A stretch of 64,000 nucleotides of DNA from Phenylobacterium montanum (GTDB lineage Bacteria > Pseudomonadota > Alphaproteobacteria > Caulobacterales > Caulobacteraceae), in the NCBI RefSeq assembly GCF_018135625.1, contig NZ_CP073078.1, positions 1,488,001 through 1,552,000 of the forward strand, read 5' to 3'. Under the pieces are notes generated by a model. It ran no database searches. It saw nothing but the letters and a program-made list of their open reading frames with translations, and was not told the origin of the DNA. The position numbers and the translations under genes were made by a program. How positions within the stretch are numbered: the first letter of the stretch is position 1; each line of letters begins with the position of its first letter. This document shows positions 15,512-24,791 of the stretch, in pieces.

Positions 15512-17056
15512 CTACGGAACCAGGGCAGCAATCAATTGCGGCCCCCGCACCTTCATAGCGCTCGCAAAGACGGACTCGAAATGTTCGGCTCTCTGGCAGG
15601 AGATGGTGGGCAAGCCGAGACTCTTCGCCAACGAAACCCAGTCTATCTCGGGCTCGCCGATATCGAGAATCCGCTGAGCTCGGGGGCCGGCCGCTCCCGA
15701 GCCCGTACGGGCCATCTCAATGTTGAGGATGCGGTAGCTATTGTTGACGAAGACGACGACGGTGACGTCGAGATCTTCTCGCGCCAGCGTCCACAGGGCC
15801 TGGACCGTGTACATGGCCGATCCGTCACCGGTGAGCGCCACGACCTTGCGATCGGGCGCGGCCACTGCGGCGCCCACGGCGAGCGGCAAGCCGATACCGA
15901 TGGCCCCTCCGGTCAGGCCCAAGACGTCGTGTGGGGCCGCCGCCGTCGTCTGTTCGGCGACGCCCGCGCTGGATGTCACGCCGTCATCGCAAATGATCGC
16001 GCCGTCGGGCAGATGGCGTGCGATCGAGATCCCGATCGATTGGGGGCTGAGGTCGCCGCTTGGAGACATGTCCGTTCGAACGTGAGGCTCAGAAGGCCCC
16101 TCCCTCGGGGCGGCGATGGCGTCAGCCAGCGCAGCGAGCGCCTCTACCGCATCCTCGGTGCGCGACGCGAGGCGCATGGCCCTGCAGCCCGACGGCATGA
16201 GCAGGCTCGGACGATCCGGGTAGGCGAAAAAGGCCACCGGTTCGGTCGTCCCAGCCAGGACCATCAGGTCGACGCCTTCAAGCGCCTTGAGGGCGGCCTC
16301 TGCGAAATAGGGCATCCGTTGCGGAGTGAACCGCCCTGTTCCGCGCGGCAGGCGCGCGACAAAGGTGTCGACCATGACCGTGACATCCTTGGCCTGAAGG
16401 CGCGCCGCCTGGGCCAGCCCTTCAGCTTGGCACGCTTGACCGCCGATCAACACCACCGGCTTGGCGGCGGCGCGAAGCGCTCCGGCCACAGCGTCGATCA
16501 CGGAGCCTGGCGGAGCCAGACGCGCCGGCTTTTTCACGACAACCGGCGATGAGCTCGTCTCTGTCCAAGCGCTGTCGGCCGGCAGAATGAGACTGGCCGG
16601 GCCGCCTGGCGGCCCGTAGCTCGCCGCCACCGCCTCCGCCGCCAGCTCGGCAACCGCATCCGCTCTCTCGGCCGACTTGACCCAGACCGAGTTTGGGGCG
16701 GCGAGCGCGGCGATATCCGAGTTCAGCGGGGCGTCATATTGGCGATGATAGGTGGCGTGGTCGCCGATCACATTGACGATCGGGGTATGGGCGCGGCGCG
16801 CATTATGCAGGTTGGCGACGCCATTCCCGTAGCCGGGGCCCAGGTGCAGCAGGGTGCAGGCGGGTTTTTCCGCGATGCGCCCATAGCCGTCGGCCGCGCC
16901 GGTAGCCACCCCTTCGAACAGGCAGAGCACCGAACGCATGGCCGGCTGGCGATCCAGCGCGGCCACGAACTGCATTTCGCTGGTTCCGGGATTGGCGAAA
17001 CAAGCCGTGACGTCATTGGCGAGCAAGGTCGCCAGCAGGGCGTCGGCGCCGTTCAA
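15512..17056 (-). CDS. Thiamine-diphosphate-dependent decarboxylase/synthase-like enzyme
   Basis: This 514-residue enzyme belongs to the acetolactate synthase/benzoylformate decarboxylase superfamily. Residues 1-170 form the pyrimidine-binding domain with the catalytic glutamate at Glu48 (LFEGVATGAADGYGR). The central domain has VVLIGGQAC. The C-terminal pyrophosphate domain has GDG-SAMYTVQ ... FVNNSY, the GDG-NN metal motif. The start appears to be TTG at 17056 and overlaps the TGA of the upstream MFS gene, so translation is coupled. Next to an aminotransferase and a carrier, a likely job is decarboxylation of the 2-oxo acid made by transamination. The substrate is unknown. Confidence 0.87.
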   Translation of the reverse strand: MNGADALLATLLANDVTACFANPGTSEMQFVAALDRQPAMRSVLCLFEGVATGAADGYGRIAEKPACTLLHLGPGYGNGVANLHNARRAHTPIVNVIGDHATYHRQYDAPLNSDIAALAAPNSVWVKSAERADAVAELAAEAVAASYGPPGGPASLILPADSAWTETSSSPVVVKKPARLAPPGSVIDAVAGALRAAAKPVVLIGGQACQAEGLAQAARLQAKDVTVMVDTFVARLPRGTGRFTPQRMPYFAEAALKALEGVDLMVLAGTTEPVAFFAYPDRPSLLMPSGCRAMRLASRTEDAVEALAALADAIAAPREGPSEPHVRTDMSPSGDLSPQSIGISIARHLPDGAIICDDGVTSSAGVAEQTTAAAPHDVLGLTGGAIGIGLPLAVGAAVAAPDRKVVALTGDGSAMYTVQALWTLAREDLDVTVVVFVNNSYRILNIEMARTGSGAAGPRAQRILDIGEPEIDWVSLAKSLGLPTISCQRAEHFESVFASAMKVRGPQLIAALVP

Positions 17057-18381
17057 CCCAAGGCTCCATCACGTCGAGAGATGAAATCGGCGGGGCCCAG
17101 GTCAGCCTGGGCGATGCGCGCCGGCGCGGTTTCGCGGATCAGCAGCAGCCCTGCAAAACCGATCAGATTGGCCCCTGTCAGGTACCATGCCGGCGCCATC
17201 TCGCTGCCTGTCACGTGGATCAGCCAGGTCACGACAAGCTGGGTCGAGCCGCCGAACGCCGCCATCGCGATGGCGTAAATCGAGGCGAACCCACGCCCCC
17301 TGACCCGCTTCGGCAGACTCTCGCTGAACGCCGTGTAGAAGGCGCCGGCGGTCAACCCGCTGAGCACAGCCATGACCGATATGACGCAAACCAGGGCGAT
17401 TGCTGTCCGAGCGCTCAGGATCAAGCCGAACAAGGGAAGGACAAGGATCAAGTTGGCGAACGATGACCAGATCATCAGCGGCCGCTGGCCGATCCTGTCC
17501 GACAGCCAGCCGCCGAACAGGATGGCCGCCGCTCCAATCAGATAGGGCACGAGAACAGCCGTAAATCCGGCGGCCGGACCAAGATGCAGTTCGCTCTGAG
17601 CGAATGTGGCCATGTAGCCGGCGACATAACTGCCGATCGCGTTGGCGGCGAACACCATCAGGCCGATGATCAGGATGCGGCCACGTCCGCGTAATGTGAC
17701 GCGAACGGCAGCGCTTTCGCCCGCATCCGCAACATCCGGCCCAGCCGCATCCAGCGTTTCTGGCAGTGATCTGCGAAGCCACAGGCCGAACGGTACCGTG
17801 ACCGCACCGAGCAGGAAGGCGATACGCCAGCCGTAAGCGTCCAGCGCCGCCTGGGACATTGTGACGGACAGCACCAGGCCAACAGAGGCGCCGACGACGA
17901 CCGCCAGGTTCTGGCTGGCGCCCTGCCAGGCCACCATCAATCCACGTTGGTGCGGCGCTGCTCCCTCGACGATGAAGGCGGTGTTCGGCCCGGTTTCGCC
18001 GCCCAAGGCGAATCCCTGGGCCAGCCGGGCGAGGATCGCCAAAACCGGCGCGACGATCCCGATCGTGGCGTAGGAAGGCGTCAGCGCCAAGCCGACGATG
18101 GCGAATCCCATCATCAGATAGGCCAGGATCATCGCCGGCTTGCGCCCGACCCTGTCCGCATAGGCCCCGATCAGGTATGCGCCGACCGGGCGAGCGGCGA
18201 AGCCCGCGCCGAACGTCGCTAGCGAAAGCATCAGGCTCGAATACTGATCGCCTGCGGGAAAGAAGGCGTGCCCGATCTGAATGGCAAAAAACGCGTAGAT
18301 CAGAAAATCATAGAACTCGAGCGCGTTTCCCAAGGCGACGGCGAATACGTCGCGGGGGCGAAGCAGCGGCCTGGCGCTCAT
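17053..18381 (-). CDS. MFS transporter, metabolite:H+ symporter (MHS) type
   Basis: This 442-residue carrier has about twelve hydrophobic segments. It carries the MHS signature region NALEFYDFLIYAFFAIQIG at the start and DRVGRKPAMIL in the loop between segments 2 and 3. The ATG at 18381 overlaps the TGA of the aminotransferase (ATGA), so it was chosen over the upstream GTG/ATG in the aminotransferase tail. It probably imports an organic acid or amino-acid-like solute. It is the middle gene of an aminotransferase-carrier-TPP enzyme operon and a distant paralogue of the carrier at 54771. Confidence 0.9.
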   Translation of the reverse strand: MSARPLLRPRDVFAVALGNALEFYDFLIYAFFAIQIGHAFFPAGDQYSSLMLSLATFGAGFAARPVGAYLIGAYADRVGRKPAMILAYLMMGFAIVGLALTPSYATIGIVAPVLAILARLAQGFALGGETGPNTAFIVEGAAPHQRGLMVAWQGASQNLAVVVGASVGLVLSVTMSQAALDAYGWRIAFLLGAVTVPFGLWLRRSLPETLDAAGPDVADAGESAAVRVTLRGRGRILIIGLMVFAANAIGSYVAGYMATFAQSELHLGPAAGFTAVLVPYLIGAAAILFGGWLSDRIGQRPLMIWSSFANLILVLPLFGLILSARTAIALVCVISVMAVLSGLTAGAFYTAFSESLPKRVRGRGFASIYAIAMAAFGGSTQLVVTWLIHVTGSEMAPAWYLTGANLIGFAGLLLIRETAPARIAQADLGPADFISRRDGALG

Positions 18382-19517
18382 GACCTGGACGCAAACCATG
18401 GGGTGATCCGGGCGATCGCCTCTTCCACCTGGGCGGTCGAAACCGCGAAGCTCATGCGGATGAAGTGACGGCCTCGGTCAGGATCAAAGTCGACGCCCGG
18501 CGCCGTCGCCACACCGGTCTCGCGAAGCAACTGCTTGCAGAATGCAAGGCTGTCATCGGTCAGATGGCCGACATTGGCGTAGATATAGAAGGCGCCGTCC
18601 GGCGGGGCGATGTCCCGCAATCCAAGACCTGGAAGGGCCGCCAGCAGCAGGTCGCGATTGCGGGCATAGACGGCGAGATGCGCCTCCAGCTCAGCGCGAC
18701 TGTCGAGAGCGGCCAGAGCCGCGTGCTGGCTGAGCGACGGCGCGGTGAGAAAAAGATTGCCGACGAATGTTCTTGCCCGCAGCAGCTGGGGCTTGGGCGC
18801 CAGGAGCCAGCCCAGGCGCCAGCCGACCATGCTGAAATATTTCGAAAAGCTATTGATCACCAACGCGTTGGGCTCGAACTCGAGCATGGAGGCCGCCGGC
18901 TCCACATAGCTGAGGCCGTGATAGATTTCGTCGGATACGATGGTGATGTTGCGTGCGCGGCAAACCTCAGCGATCGCCTCGAGTTCGCCCCTGCCAATGA
19001 TCGTTCCCGTCGGATTCGCCGGGCTGGCGATGATCACGCCCGCAGGCGCCGGCTCCAGGGCGGCAAGTGCCGCCGCCGTGAGCTGAAAGCGCGTTTCCGG
19101 GCCGAACTCGATTTCCTGCGGGACGAGGTGGAGCGCCTTGAGCGTGTTGCGATAGGCCACGTAGCCGGGTCGCGCCACGGCCACGCGATCGCCAGGTTTG
19201 AAGCTCGACGCCAGCGCCAGAACTAGCGCCGGCGAAGCGCCGCAGGTCAGTATGAACTGCTCCGGCTCGACCGCGACCCCATAGGTGTCGGCATAGTGGC
19301 GAGCCAGGCGCGCCTTCAAAGGCTCGCTCTCCCAATAGCCCATCCCATCCCGGTCCAGGACCTGGTGCGCGACTTCGATCGCCGCACTAGGCGCGCCGGT
19401 GGACGGTTGGCCGAACTCCATGTGGATGATGGACCGGCCTTCAGCCTGCAGAGCGTGCGCCAGACGGCTGACGGCGATGGCGTGAAACGGTTCGAGGTCC
19501 GCTTGCACGGCGCTCAC
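18378..19517 (-). CDS. Class I/II pyridoxal-phosphate aminotransferase
   Basis: This 379-residue fold-type I aminotransferase transfers the amino group of an amino acid to a 2-oxo acid. Cofactor residues are visible: SPANPTG with Asn168, SDEIYHGLSY with Asp196 and Tyr199, and the Schiff-base lysine in NSFSKYFSMVGWRLG (Lys226). The C-terminal arginine region is RHFIRMSF. It is first in an operon with the MFS carrier and TPP enzyme. A palindromic operator lies about 175 bp upstream (19693-19708), matching one before the XRE regulator. The amino acid used is not evident; aromatic or branched-chain substrates would fit the downstream decarboxylase. Confidence 0.92.
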   Translation of the reverse strand: MSAVQADLEPFHAIAVSRLAHALQAEGRSIIHMEFGQPSTGAPSAAIEVAHQVLDRDGMGYWESEPLKARLARHYADTYGVAVEPEQFILTCGASPALVLALASSFKPGDRVAVARPGYVAYRNTLKALHLVPQEIEFGPETRFQLTAAALAALEPAPAGVIIASPANPTGTIIGRGELEAIAEVCRARNITIVSDEIYHGLSYVEPAASMLEFEPNALVINSFSKYFSMVGWRLGWLLAPKPQLLRARTFVGNLFLTAPSLSQHAALAALDSRAELEAHLAVYARNRDLLLAALPGLGLRDIAPPDGAFYIYANVGHLTDDSLAFCKQLLRETGVATAPGVDFDPDRGRHFIRMSFAVSTAQVEEAIARITPWFASRS

Positions 19518-19692
19518 CGGACCGCCAGGCGCGGCGCGGGCGCGATGACGCCCATGGGCAGGATCGACGTCCGCAATATGAGTCTTTTGTTCACGTCGGC
19601 ATCCCGAGAGGACCAGCGGATCTGCACCTTGGCCGCGCCAAGGCGCGGCCGGGCTGAGGCTGATTAGTGCATCATTCTCTAAATCGCAATAT

Positions 19693-19708
19693 TTTTCTAT
19701 TTAGAAAA
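19693..19708. promoter_or_regulatory. Predicted XRE-cupin operator, aminotransferase side
   Basis: TTTTCTATTTAGAAAA is a perfect 7-2-7 inverted repeat in an AT-rich patch upstream of the aminotransferase operon. A near copy stands at 20477-20492 on the other side of the XRE gene. The repeated presence in both promoter regions around the regulator suggests it is that regulator's binding site. Confidence 0.6.
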
Positions 19709-19757
19709 TTTTAACATGACAGCCACGGAGCTCCGGCCGCCTGAAGCCCAGGCCGGG

Positions 19758-20393
19758 CTATCCGTGGATCTTGCCGTCGATCTTCATGAAGCGCGTGTCG
19801 GTCGGCGTTGAAAAGACGGACACGATCCGACAGGGTCCAGGGCCCGCATTGACGTAGGCGTGACCCATTCCACTGTCGAAATAGACGGATTCCCCCGCTT
19901 TAAGTCTCAACGGCGCATAGGTGTCACTATAGATGAGCAATTCGCCCTCGATCACGAGGACGAATTCCTGTCCCTTATGCCTGTGGAATTCACCAAATTC
20001 TTCAATGGATCTGGCTGAAATGTCCGCCACCATCGGGGTGAACGGCTTATCCAGCAGATCGAGCGCGTGATATTTGTACTCGCCATGGGGAGATCGGACG
20101 ACCTCGCCATCATCCAGTCTCGTGACAGCGCGCCGGCTGCGATCGCCGCCACCAGATTCGCTTCGCGGCGTGGCGATGACGTCTGCGAGATTCACGCCGA
20201 GGGCGGAAGAGAGTCGAAGCAGCCGCTCGAGCGTGAGGGTCGTTTTTCCGTTTTCGATCTTGGAAAGGGTGGAGACGGGCACGCCCGTCTTTCGGCTCAC
20301 CTCGGCAAGGGTCCAACCGCGGTCGCTGCGGAGGTCCTTAAGGGCTGCTCCAGCGGTCAAAAGCGCCTGAAGCTGCGCGTCTTCGCCGATCAT
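19758..20393 (-). CDS. XRE-family regulator with C-terminal cupin
   Basis: This 211-residue regulator has an N-terminal helix-turn-helix of Cro/C1 type (KDLRSDRGWTLAEVSRKTG, then VPVSTLSKIENGKTTLTLERL). A C-terminal cupin barrel follows (FHRHKGQEFVLVIEGELLIY ... LKAGESVYFDSGMGHAYVN) with conserved histidines that bind metal or ligand. Proteins of this layout (SutR/PuuR-like) usually repress amino-acid or amine catabolism and respond to a small metabolite. The ATG at 20393 has a strong GGAGG site and was chosen over GTG 20429. It is flanked by an aminotransferase operon and a TonB receptor-peptidase pair, both with the same palindrome. Confidence 0.9.
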   Translation of the reverse strand: MIGEDAQLQALLTAGAALKDLRSDRGWTLAEVSRKTGVPVSTLSKIENGKTTLTLERLLRLSSALGVNLADVIATPRSESGGGDRSRRAVTRLDDGEVVRSPHGEYKYHALDLLDKPFTPMVADISARSIEEFGEFHRHKGQEFVLVIEGELLIYSDTYAPLRLKAGESVYFDSGMGHAYVNAGPGPCRIVSVFSTPTDTRFMKIDGKIHG

Positions 20394-20476
20394 CACGCCT
20401 CCATCCCCGGCCATAAGTAGCTCATGCACGCTGATTCACAAAATATGTCGAAACCAACATCGCCATTCTGAAATAA

Positions 20477-20492
20477 TTTTCTAGACAGAAAA
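20477..20492. promoter_or_regulatory. Predicted XRE-cupin operator, receptor/regulator side
   Basis: TTTTCTAGACAGAAAA differs from the copy at 19693-19708 only in the central bases and one arm position. It lies between the XRE start (20393, minus) and the TonB receptor start (20631, plus), where it could control both divergent promoters. The consensus of the two is TTTTCTAnnYAGAAAA. Confidence 0.6.
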
Positions 20493-20630
20493 TATTGTTC
20501 GTGCTGAAACGCGTCCCGCCGCCCGAAGACATTCGGCCTCCGGACGGTTGGCGCGGGCAAGGCGCAGTGAAAAGGCGGTCGGCTGAGACCGCGCGCCGTT
20601 CCACCCCGCTTTTTGTCAGTAGGGGGCGAA

Positions 20631-22814
20631 ATGTATCGATCTCATCTGAAGTCATCGCTGGTTTGCAGCGCAGCTGTTCTCTCGCTCGCCGTTGCGACAG
20701 CCGCTCATGCCCAATCGAGGGCGAGCGGCGGCCAGGCAGCGCCGCGACCCCAACAAACGAGCATTGACGAAGTGGTGGTCACCGCGACCAAACGCTCGGA
20801 AAACATCCAGAAGGTGCCCCTGGCGGTCCAGGCGCTCGGCGAGGCCGCCCTCAAGGCGCGGGGCGCCCAGACCGTCGAGGAAGCCATCGCCTATGTCCCT
20901 GGCGTCAACTTCTCGTCAAACGGGACCAATGCAGGCACCTATACCATTCGCGGCGTCGCCACGAGCAGCACGACCACCAACTCGCAGGCGACAGTCGGCC
21001 TCTACATCGACGACATCGACGTCCTGGACCCGGCCTACCCCAAGATCACCACCAACCTGCGCACGTTCGATGTCGAGCGGGTCGAGGTGCTCGAGGGGCC
21101 GCAAGGCACCTTGTTCGGCGCCGGCGCTCTGGGCGGGGCGATCCGCATCATCACCAACAAGCCGAACCTGACAACGTTTCAGGCTGCCACGGAGACGACG
21201 CTTTCAGGGACTGCGGGCGGCGGCCTGAACTATGACGTAAACGGAATGGCCAACATCCCCCTCGTGCAGGACCAATTGGCGCTGCGCGTGGTCGACTACT
21301 ACCAGCAGGATTCCGGCTATATCGACAACGTCACCCGACACGAGTCCGGCGTGAATTACGCGAATTCGGAAGGCGGCCGTGCGGAGCTCAAATGGAGGCC
21401 CATCCCCGACCTCACCATCACCGGCACAGCCCTGTTCGAGAATGATCGGCCGCACGACAGCCCGTACAGCGACTATGGCGACAATCGTTACAAGTGGAAT
21501 GGAGCCGTCACCAACACCAACTACAACGAGACCCGCATCTACAGCCTCGCCCTCGACTACAAATTCTCGTGGGCCGATCTGGTCTCGATCACCACCTTCG
21601 CCGACAAGTTCGAGAACATCCAGGCCGACTTCACCGCCGACGCCACGTCCCTGCTCGGCTTTGCGGCGCCGCCTTCGGTCGTCAACGACTATGGTCCTTC
21701 GCAGACCTTCGATCAGGAGGTTCGACTGACCTCGTCCAACGCGGGGCCATTGCGGTGGCTGGTCGGCGCCATCCTGGTCGACAACCGCAGGACGGTGATC
21801 GAGCCTGTCGTCGTGCCCGGCTCGGGCGCTCTGGTTGGATCCAATTCCGACGTCGTTTCCTACAGCAAGGGCCTTTCGCGCGTGCGTGAAGCGGCGCTCT
21901 ACGGCGAAGCGTCCTACGATATTCTCCCCAAGCTGACCGCCACCATCGGCGTGCGGGTTTTCAACGATCAGCTGACCAACCAACAAACTCTATCGGGCAC
22001 GCTGGTGCCGGCCAGCCACACCTTGACGCACGACACCGAGAGCTCGGCGACGCCCAAGTTCAACCTGGCCTACCACGTCACGCCCGAGTCTCTGCTGTAC
22101 GCCCAAGCGGCCGAAGGTTACCGCATTGGCCAAGCCAATATCGCGATCGTCGACCCGATTTCGAAAGAACCCATCCCCGCCGCGGCTCGACCCGACAAGC
22201 TCTGGAACTACGAGATCGGTGAGAAAAGCAGCTTCCTTCACGGCAAGCTGATCGTAAACGCCGACGTCTACTACATCGACTGGAGCAACATTCAGCTTGG
22301 CGAGTTCACCCAGCCCAGCGGCATCAACTTCATCGGCAATGCAGGCAGGGCCTATGTGAGGGGGCTGGAGCTGCAGGTGCAGGCGCGGCCGACCTACGAC
22401 TGGCAACTGGGCGGATCCCTGAGCCTTGACGACTCCCGGCTCACCAGCATCGCAGCCACTGTGGCTGCGTCGAAAGGCGACCGACTGCCGGGGTCTGCGC
22501 CGCTGAACCTCGTGCTCTATGCCGAATACAGTCACCCGATCGCGTCCGATCTCAGCTGGTTCGCGCGCATCGACACCCGTTATGTGGGGAAGGAATACGC
22601 GGATCTGAACAACAGCTCATCCCTGACCTACGGCCGCTATGCGGAGTTGAACCTGCGCGGCGGCCTGAATTTCAACCGCTACACCCTGACCGCCTTCATC
22701 AAGAACGCCACCAACGGACACGCAAGGACGAGCGCCTTTCCTGACCTGACCGTGCCCGTCGCCATCCGTCAGCAGCCGATCACGGTCGGCTTGACCTTCG
22801 CGGGGCGAATGTGA
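20631..22814 (+). CDS. TonB-dependent outer-membrane receptor
   Basis: This 727-residue receptor has a signal peptide ending AATAAHAQS-type (VATAAHAQ near residue 28). A plug domain follows with IDEVVVTATKRSENIQ, YTIRGV, VEVLEGPQGTLFGAGALGGAIRI, then the beta-barrel, which ends in a terminal aromatic strand region (QPITVGLTFAGRM). The ATG at 20631 has an AGGGGG site; earlier readings from 20613 lack one. It imports an unknown ligand using TonB energy. It is followed 49 bp later by an exported peptidase-like hydrolase and preceded by the predicted XRE operator, so the ligand may be a peptide or amino-acid conjugate; this is inference. Confidence 0.93.
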   Translation: MYRSHLKSSLVCSAAVLSLAVATAAHAQSRASGGQAAPRPQQTSIDEVVVTATKRSENIQKVPLAVQALGEAALKARGAQTVEEAIAYVPGVNFSSNGTNAGTYTIRGVATSSTTTNSQATVGLYIDDIDVLDPAYPKITTNLRTFDVERVEVLEGPQGTLFGAGALGGAIRIITNKPNLTTFQAATETTLSGTAGGGLNYDVNGMANIPLVQDQLALRVVDYYQQDSGYIDNVTRHESGVNYANSEGGRAELKWRPIPDLTITGTALFENDRPHDSPYSDYGDNRYKWNGAVTNTNYNETRIYSLALDYKFSWADLVSITTFADKFENIQADFTADATSLLGFAAPPSVVNDYGPSQTFDQEVRLTSSNAGPLRWLVGAILVDNRRTVIEPVVVPGSGALVGSNSDVVSYSKGLSRVREAALYGEASYDILPKLTATIGVRVFNDQLTNQQTLSGTLVPASHTLTHDTESSATPKFNLAYHVTPESLLYAQAAEGYRIGQANIAIVDPISKEPIPAAARPDKLWNYEIGEKSSFLHGKLIVNADVYYIDWSNIQLGEFTQPSGINFIGNAGRAYVRGLELQVQARPTYDWQLGGSLSLDDSRLTSIAATVAASKGDRLPGSAPLNLVLYAEYSHPIASDLSWFARIDTRYVGKEYADLNNSSSLTYGRYAELNLRGGLNFNRYTLTAFIKNATNGHARTSAFPDLTVPVAIRQQPITVGLTFAGRM

Positions 22815-22863
22815 GCCGGCGTTCGATTTCGCACCAGACAACGGATTCTTTGGAGCATTGGCG

Positions 22864-23961
22864 ATGAACGGGTCGACACGGCGAAGTCTGACGCTGGGTC
22901 TGGGCGCCGCCCTGGCTGCCGCCGCCGCGGGGCGGGCCGGGGCCGGACAAGCCGCCGACGAGGCGCCCGTCGACGCCCGCAAGGTGATCGCAGACGTCCA
23001 GGCGTTGCCCGGTGGAATCGACGAGCTGAAAGCCGTCGAGATCAACGGCCTCAAGCAATGGATCCATGTGCGTGGCGCGGATCGGCGAAATCCGATCCTG
23101 CTTTTCATTCATGGCGGTCCAGGCTCGCCGATGATGCCTGAAGCGTGGTCCTGGGAGCGTCCCTGGGAGGATCTTTTCACCATGGTCCAATGGGACCAGC
23201 GCGGCGCCGGCAAGACCTACGCCTCAGCGGGCGGGCTCGGCCCCCAGCCCCTGACCGTGGACCTGATGCTCTCGGACGCGAAGGCGGTGGTCGCCTATCT
23301 CAGGCAGACTTACGGCCGGGAGAAGATCTTCGTGCTGGGCCATTCATGGGGCAGCCTGCTGGGCCTCATGTTGGCGCACGCCATCCCCGATCAGCTCTAC
23401 GCCTACATCGGCGTCGGCCAGGCGGTCAGCGGACGGCTGAATGAAGAGGTCGGCTATCGCGAAACTCTGGAGGCGGCGCGGCGCAAGGGCGATCAAGCCG
23501 CGATCAAGGCCCTCGAGGCCATTGCCCCCTATCCGGGGGCGGGCCCTCTAGACCTGGAGAAACTGGTCGCTGAACGCCAGTGGGACGTCGCGCTGGGCGG
23601 TATGCGCTACGGTCAGGACCACGCGCCGGAAATGCCGATCTGGAGCCTCAGTCCCGACTACACCGAGGCTGACTTGGCCACCGCCTCCAAAGGCGAACTC
23701 GAATCGGTCATGGCGCTCGCGCCCCAGCTTCCCGCGGTCGATCTCCGATCAATCGTCGACTACCGCTGTCCAATCTTCTTTTTCGCCGGAGTCGATGATC
23801 GGACCACCCCGACCTCGGTGGTCGAGCGCTATTTCACCTCCCTGCGCGCACCCAAGAAGCGCCTGTTCGTCATGGAACACGCTGCTCACTATGTGGTCGA
23901 TGAGGCGCCTGGCTTGGTCCTCCTTGATCTGGCCCGCGAGGTACGTCCTCTGGCGCCGTAA
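22864..23961 (+). CDS. Tat-exported prolyl-iminopeptidase-like alpha/beta hydrolase
   Basis: This 365-residue protein starts MNGSTRRSLTLGLGAAL, a twin-arginine signal, so it should act in the periplasm. The hydrolase has the prolyl iminopeptidase oxyanion motif HGGPGSP (83-89) and WDQRGAGKTY. The nucleophile elbow GHSWGS has Ser161, the acid is in FFAGVDDRT, and the histidine is in EHAAHYVVD. It probably cleaves N-terminal residues or an amide or ester from an imported compound. ATG 22864 is chosen over TTG 22858. It follows the TonB receptor closely and is probably in one operon with it. Peptidase specificity is suggested, not proven. Confidence 0.88.
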   Translation: MNGSTRRSLTLGLGAALAAAAAGRAGAGQAADEAPVDARKVIADVQALPGGIDELKAVEINGLKQWIHVRGADRRNPILLFIHGGPGSPMMPEAWSWERPWEDLFTMVQWDQRGAGKTYASAGGLGPQPLTVDLMLSDAKAVVAYLRQTYGREKIFVLGHSWGSLLGLMLAHAIPDQLYAYIGVGQAVSGRLNEEVGYRETLEAARRKGDQAAIKALEAIAPYPGAGPLDLEKLVAERQWDVALGGMRYGQDHAPEMPIWSLSPDYTEADLATASKGELESVMALAPQLPAVDLRSIVDYRCPIFFFAGVDDRTTPTSVVERYFTSLRAPKKRLFVMEHAAHYVVDEAPGLVLLDLAREVRPLAP

Positions 23962-24287
23962 GCCGGTCGCGTCGCACGCTGAGAAAGGTCTTCCGTGGAC
24001 GCCATCGCGGACAAATCTAATGACCGCAATGGAGCAACCGGCGCTGCGCTAGCGGCTTCCAGCAAATGACCGCAAATGGCGAAGCCGTGCCCGGCTGCCT
24101 TCCGGTCGAGATGCGCCACGAGCGGAAGTTAGGGGCGGTGCACAAATTCTCCGTTCGCCATCGTGTCGGCGCCTCCCTGAGGACGTGTGAAACTTCGCAT
24201 TTCATCCCTCCGCCGTGTTGGCAGGGTAGATGGCGCATGGTCCCTCGGTTCGTTTGAGCTGAGTTCACCAGGGACGGAATCGCTCGG
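23962..24287. other. Non-coding gap
   Basis: This 326-bp stretch lies between the end of the periplasmic hydrolase and the end of the LeuD-like gene, which converge. No plausible gene is seen. Two short similar stretches occur: AATGACCGCAATGG near 24018 and AATGACCGCAAATGG near 24065. No clear terminator was identified. Confidence 0.35.
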
Positions 24288-24791
24288 TTAGATCGTTGCA
24301 CGACGGAGCAGTGGGAAAATGCCGCCAGCCTCCAAGAGCTGCCGTTCATGGGCCGTGGGACGCGCGATTTTTAGAACCTGTTTGGATCCGGCGTTTGTCA
24401 GCGTCCCGGCCTCCCAATCCACGGACAGAACGTCCCACCGTTGGATTGCGCTGAGGATGCCCGGGCAGGTGATCTGCGGAAATCCGTTGGCGAGTTCGCC
24501 CATCAGATAAAGCGGCGCAAAGGATTCCGCGATCACCCCGGCGATGCCAATTCGGCGCATGGTGTCCATCGGAGGCCCATGCGGGTGGCCGTAGCCGAAG
24601 TTTACGCCGCCGACCAGAAGGTCACCGGATTGCACCACACTATGAAAGTCGGGGTCAAATGCCCCCATTGCGCTCGCGCGCATCGCCTCTGTATCGTGGG
24701 AGCGCATGACGTCGAAGCCCAGAATACGGTCGACATCGAAGTTCGGCTCGTCAAACACGAAGGCCGCGCGTCCCTGCAATATAGGCATCAT
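24288..24791 (-). CDS. LeuD-like small subunit of an aconitase-family hydro-lyase
   Basis: This 167-residue protein has the swivelling-domain fold of isopropylmalate dehydratase small subunits. FDEPNFDVDRILG starts the domain and GGVNFGYGHPHGPPMDTMR replaces the usual GxNFGCGSSREHA loop. The SREH part of the usual motif is not conserved (HPHGPP instead), so the substrate may differ from isopropylmalate. The length matches the short archaeal/2,3-dimethylmalate-type subunits. It overlaps the large-subunit gene by ATGA, so the two are made together. The island around it is catabolic rather than leucine-biosynthetic. Confidence 0.8.
   Translation of the reverse strand: MMPILQGRAAFVFDEPNFDVDRILGFDVMRSHDTEAMRASAMGAFDPDFHSVVQSGDLLVGGVNFGYGHPHGPPMDTMRRIGIAGVIAESFAPLYLMGELANGFPQITCPGILSAIQRWDVLSVDWEAGTLTNAGSKQVLKIARPTAHERQLLEAGGIFPLLRRATI

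Noticed and set aside
15368-16552. A 394-residue plus-strand frame over the TPP enzyme
   Set aside because: Shadow of the minus-strand gene, which has GDG-NN and catalytic Glu motifs.
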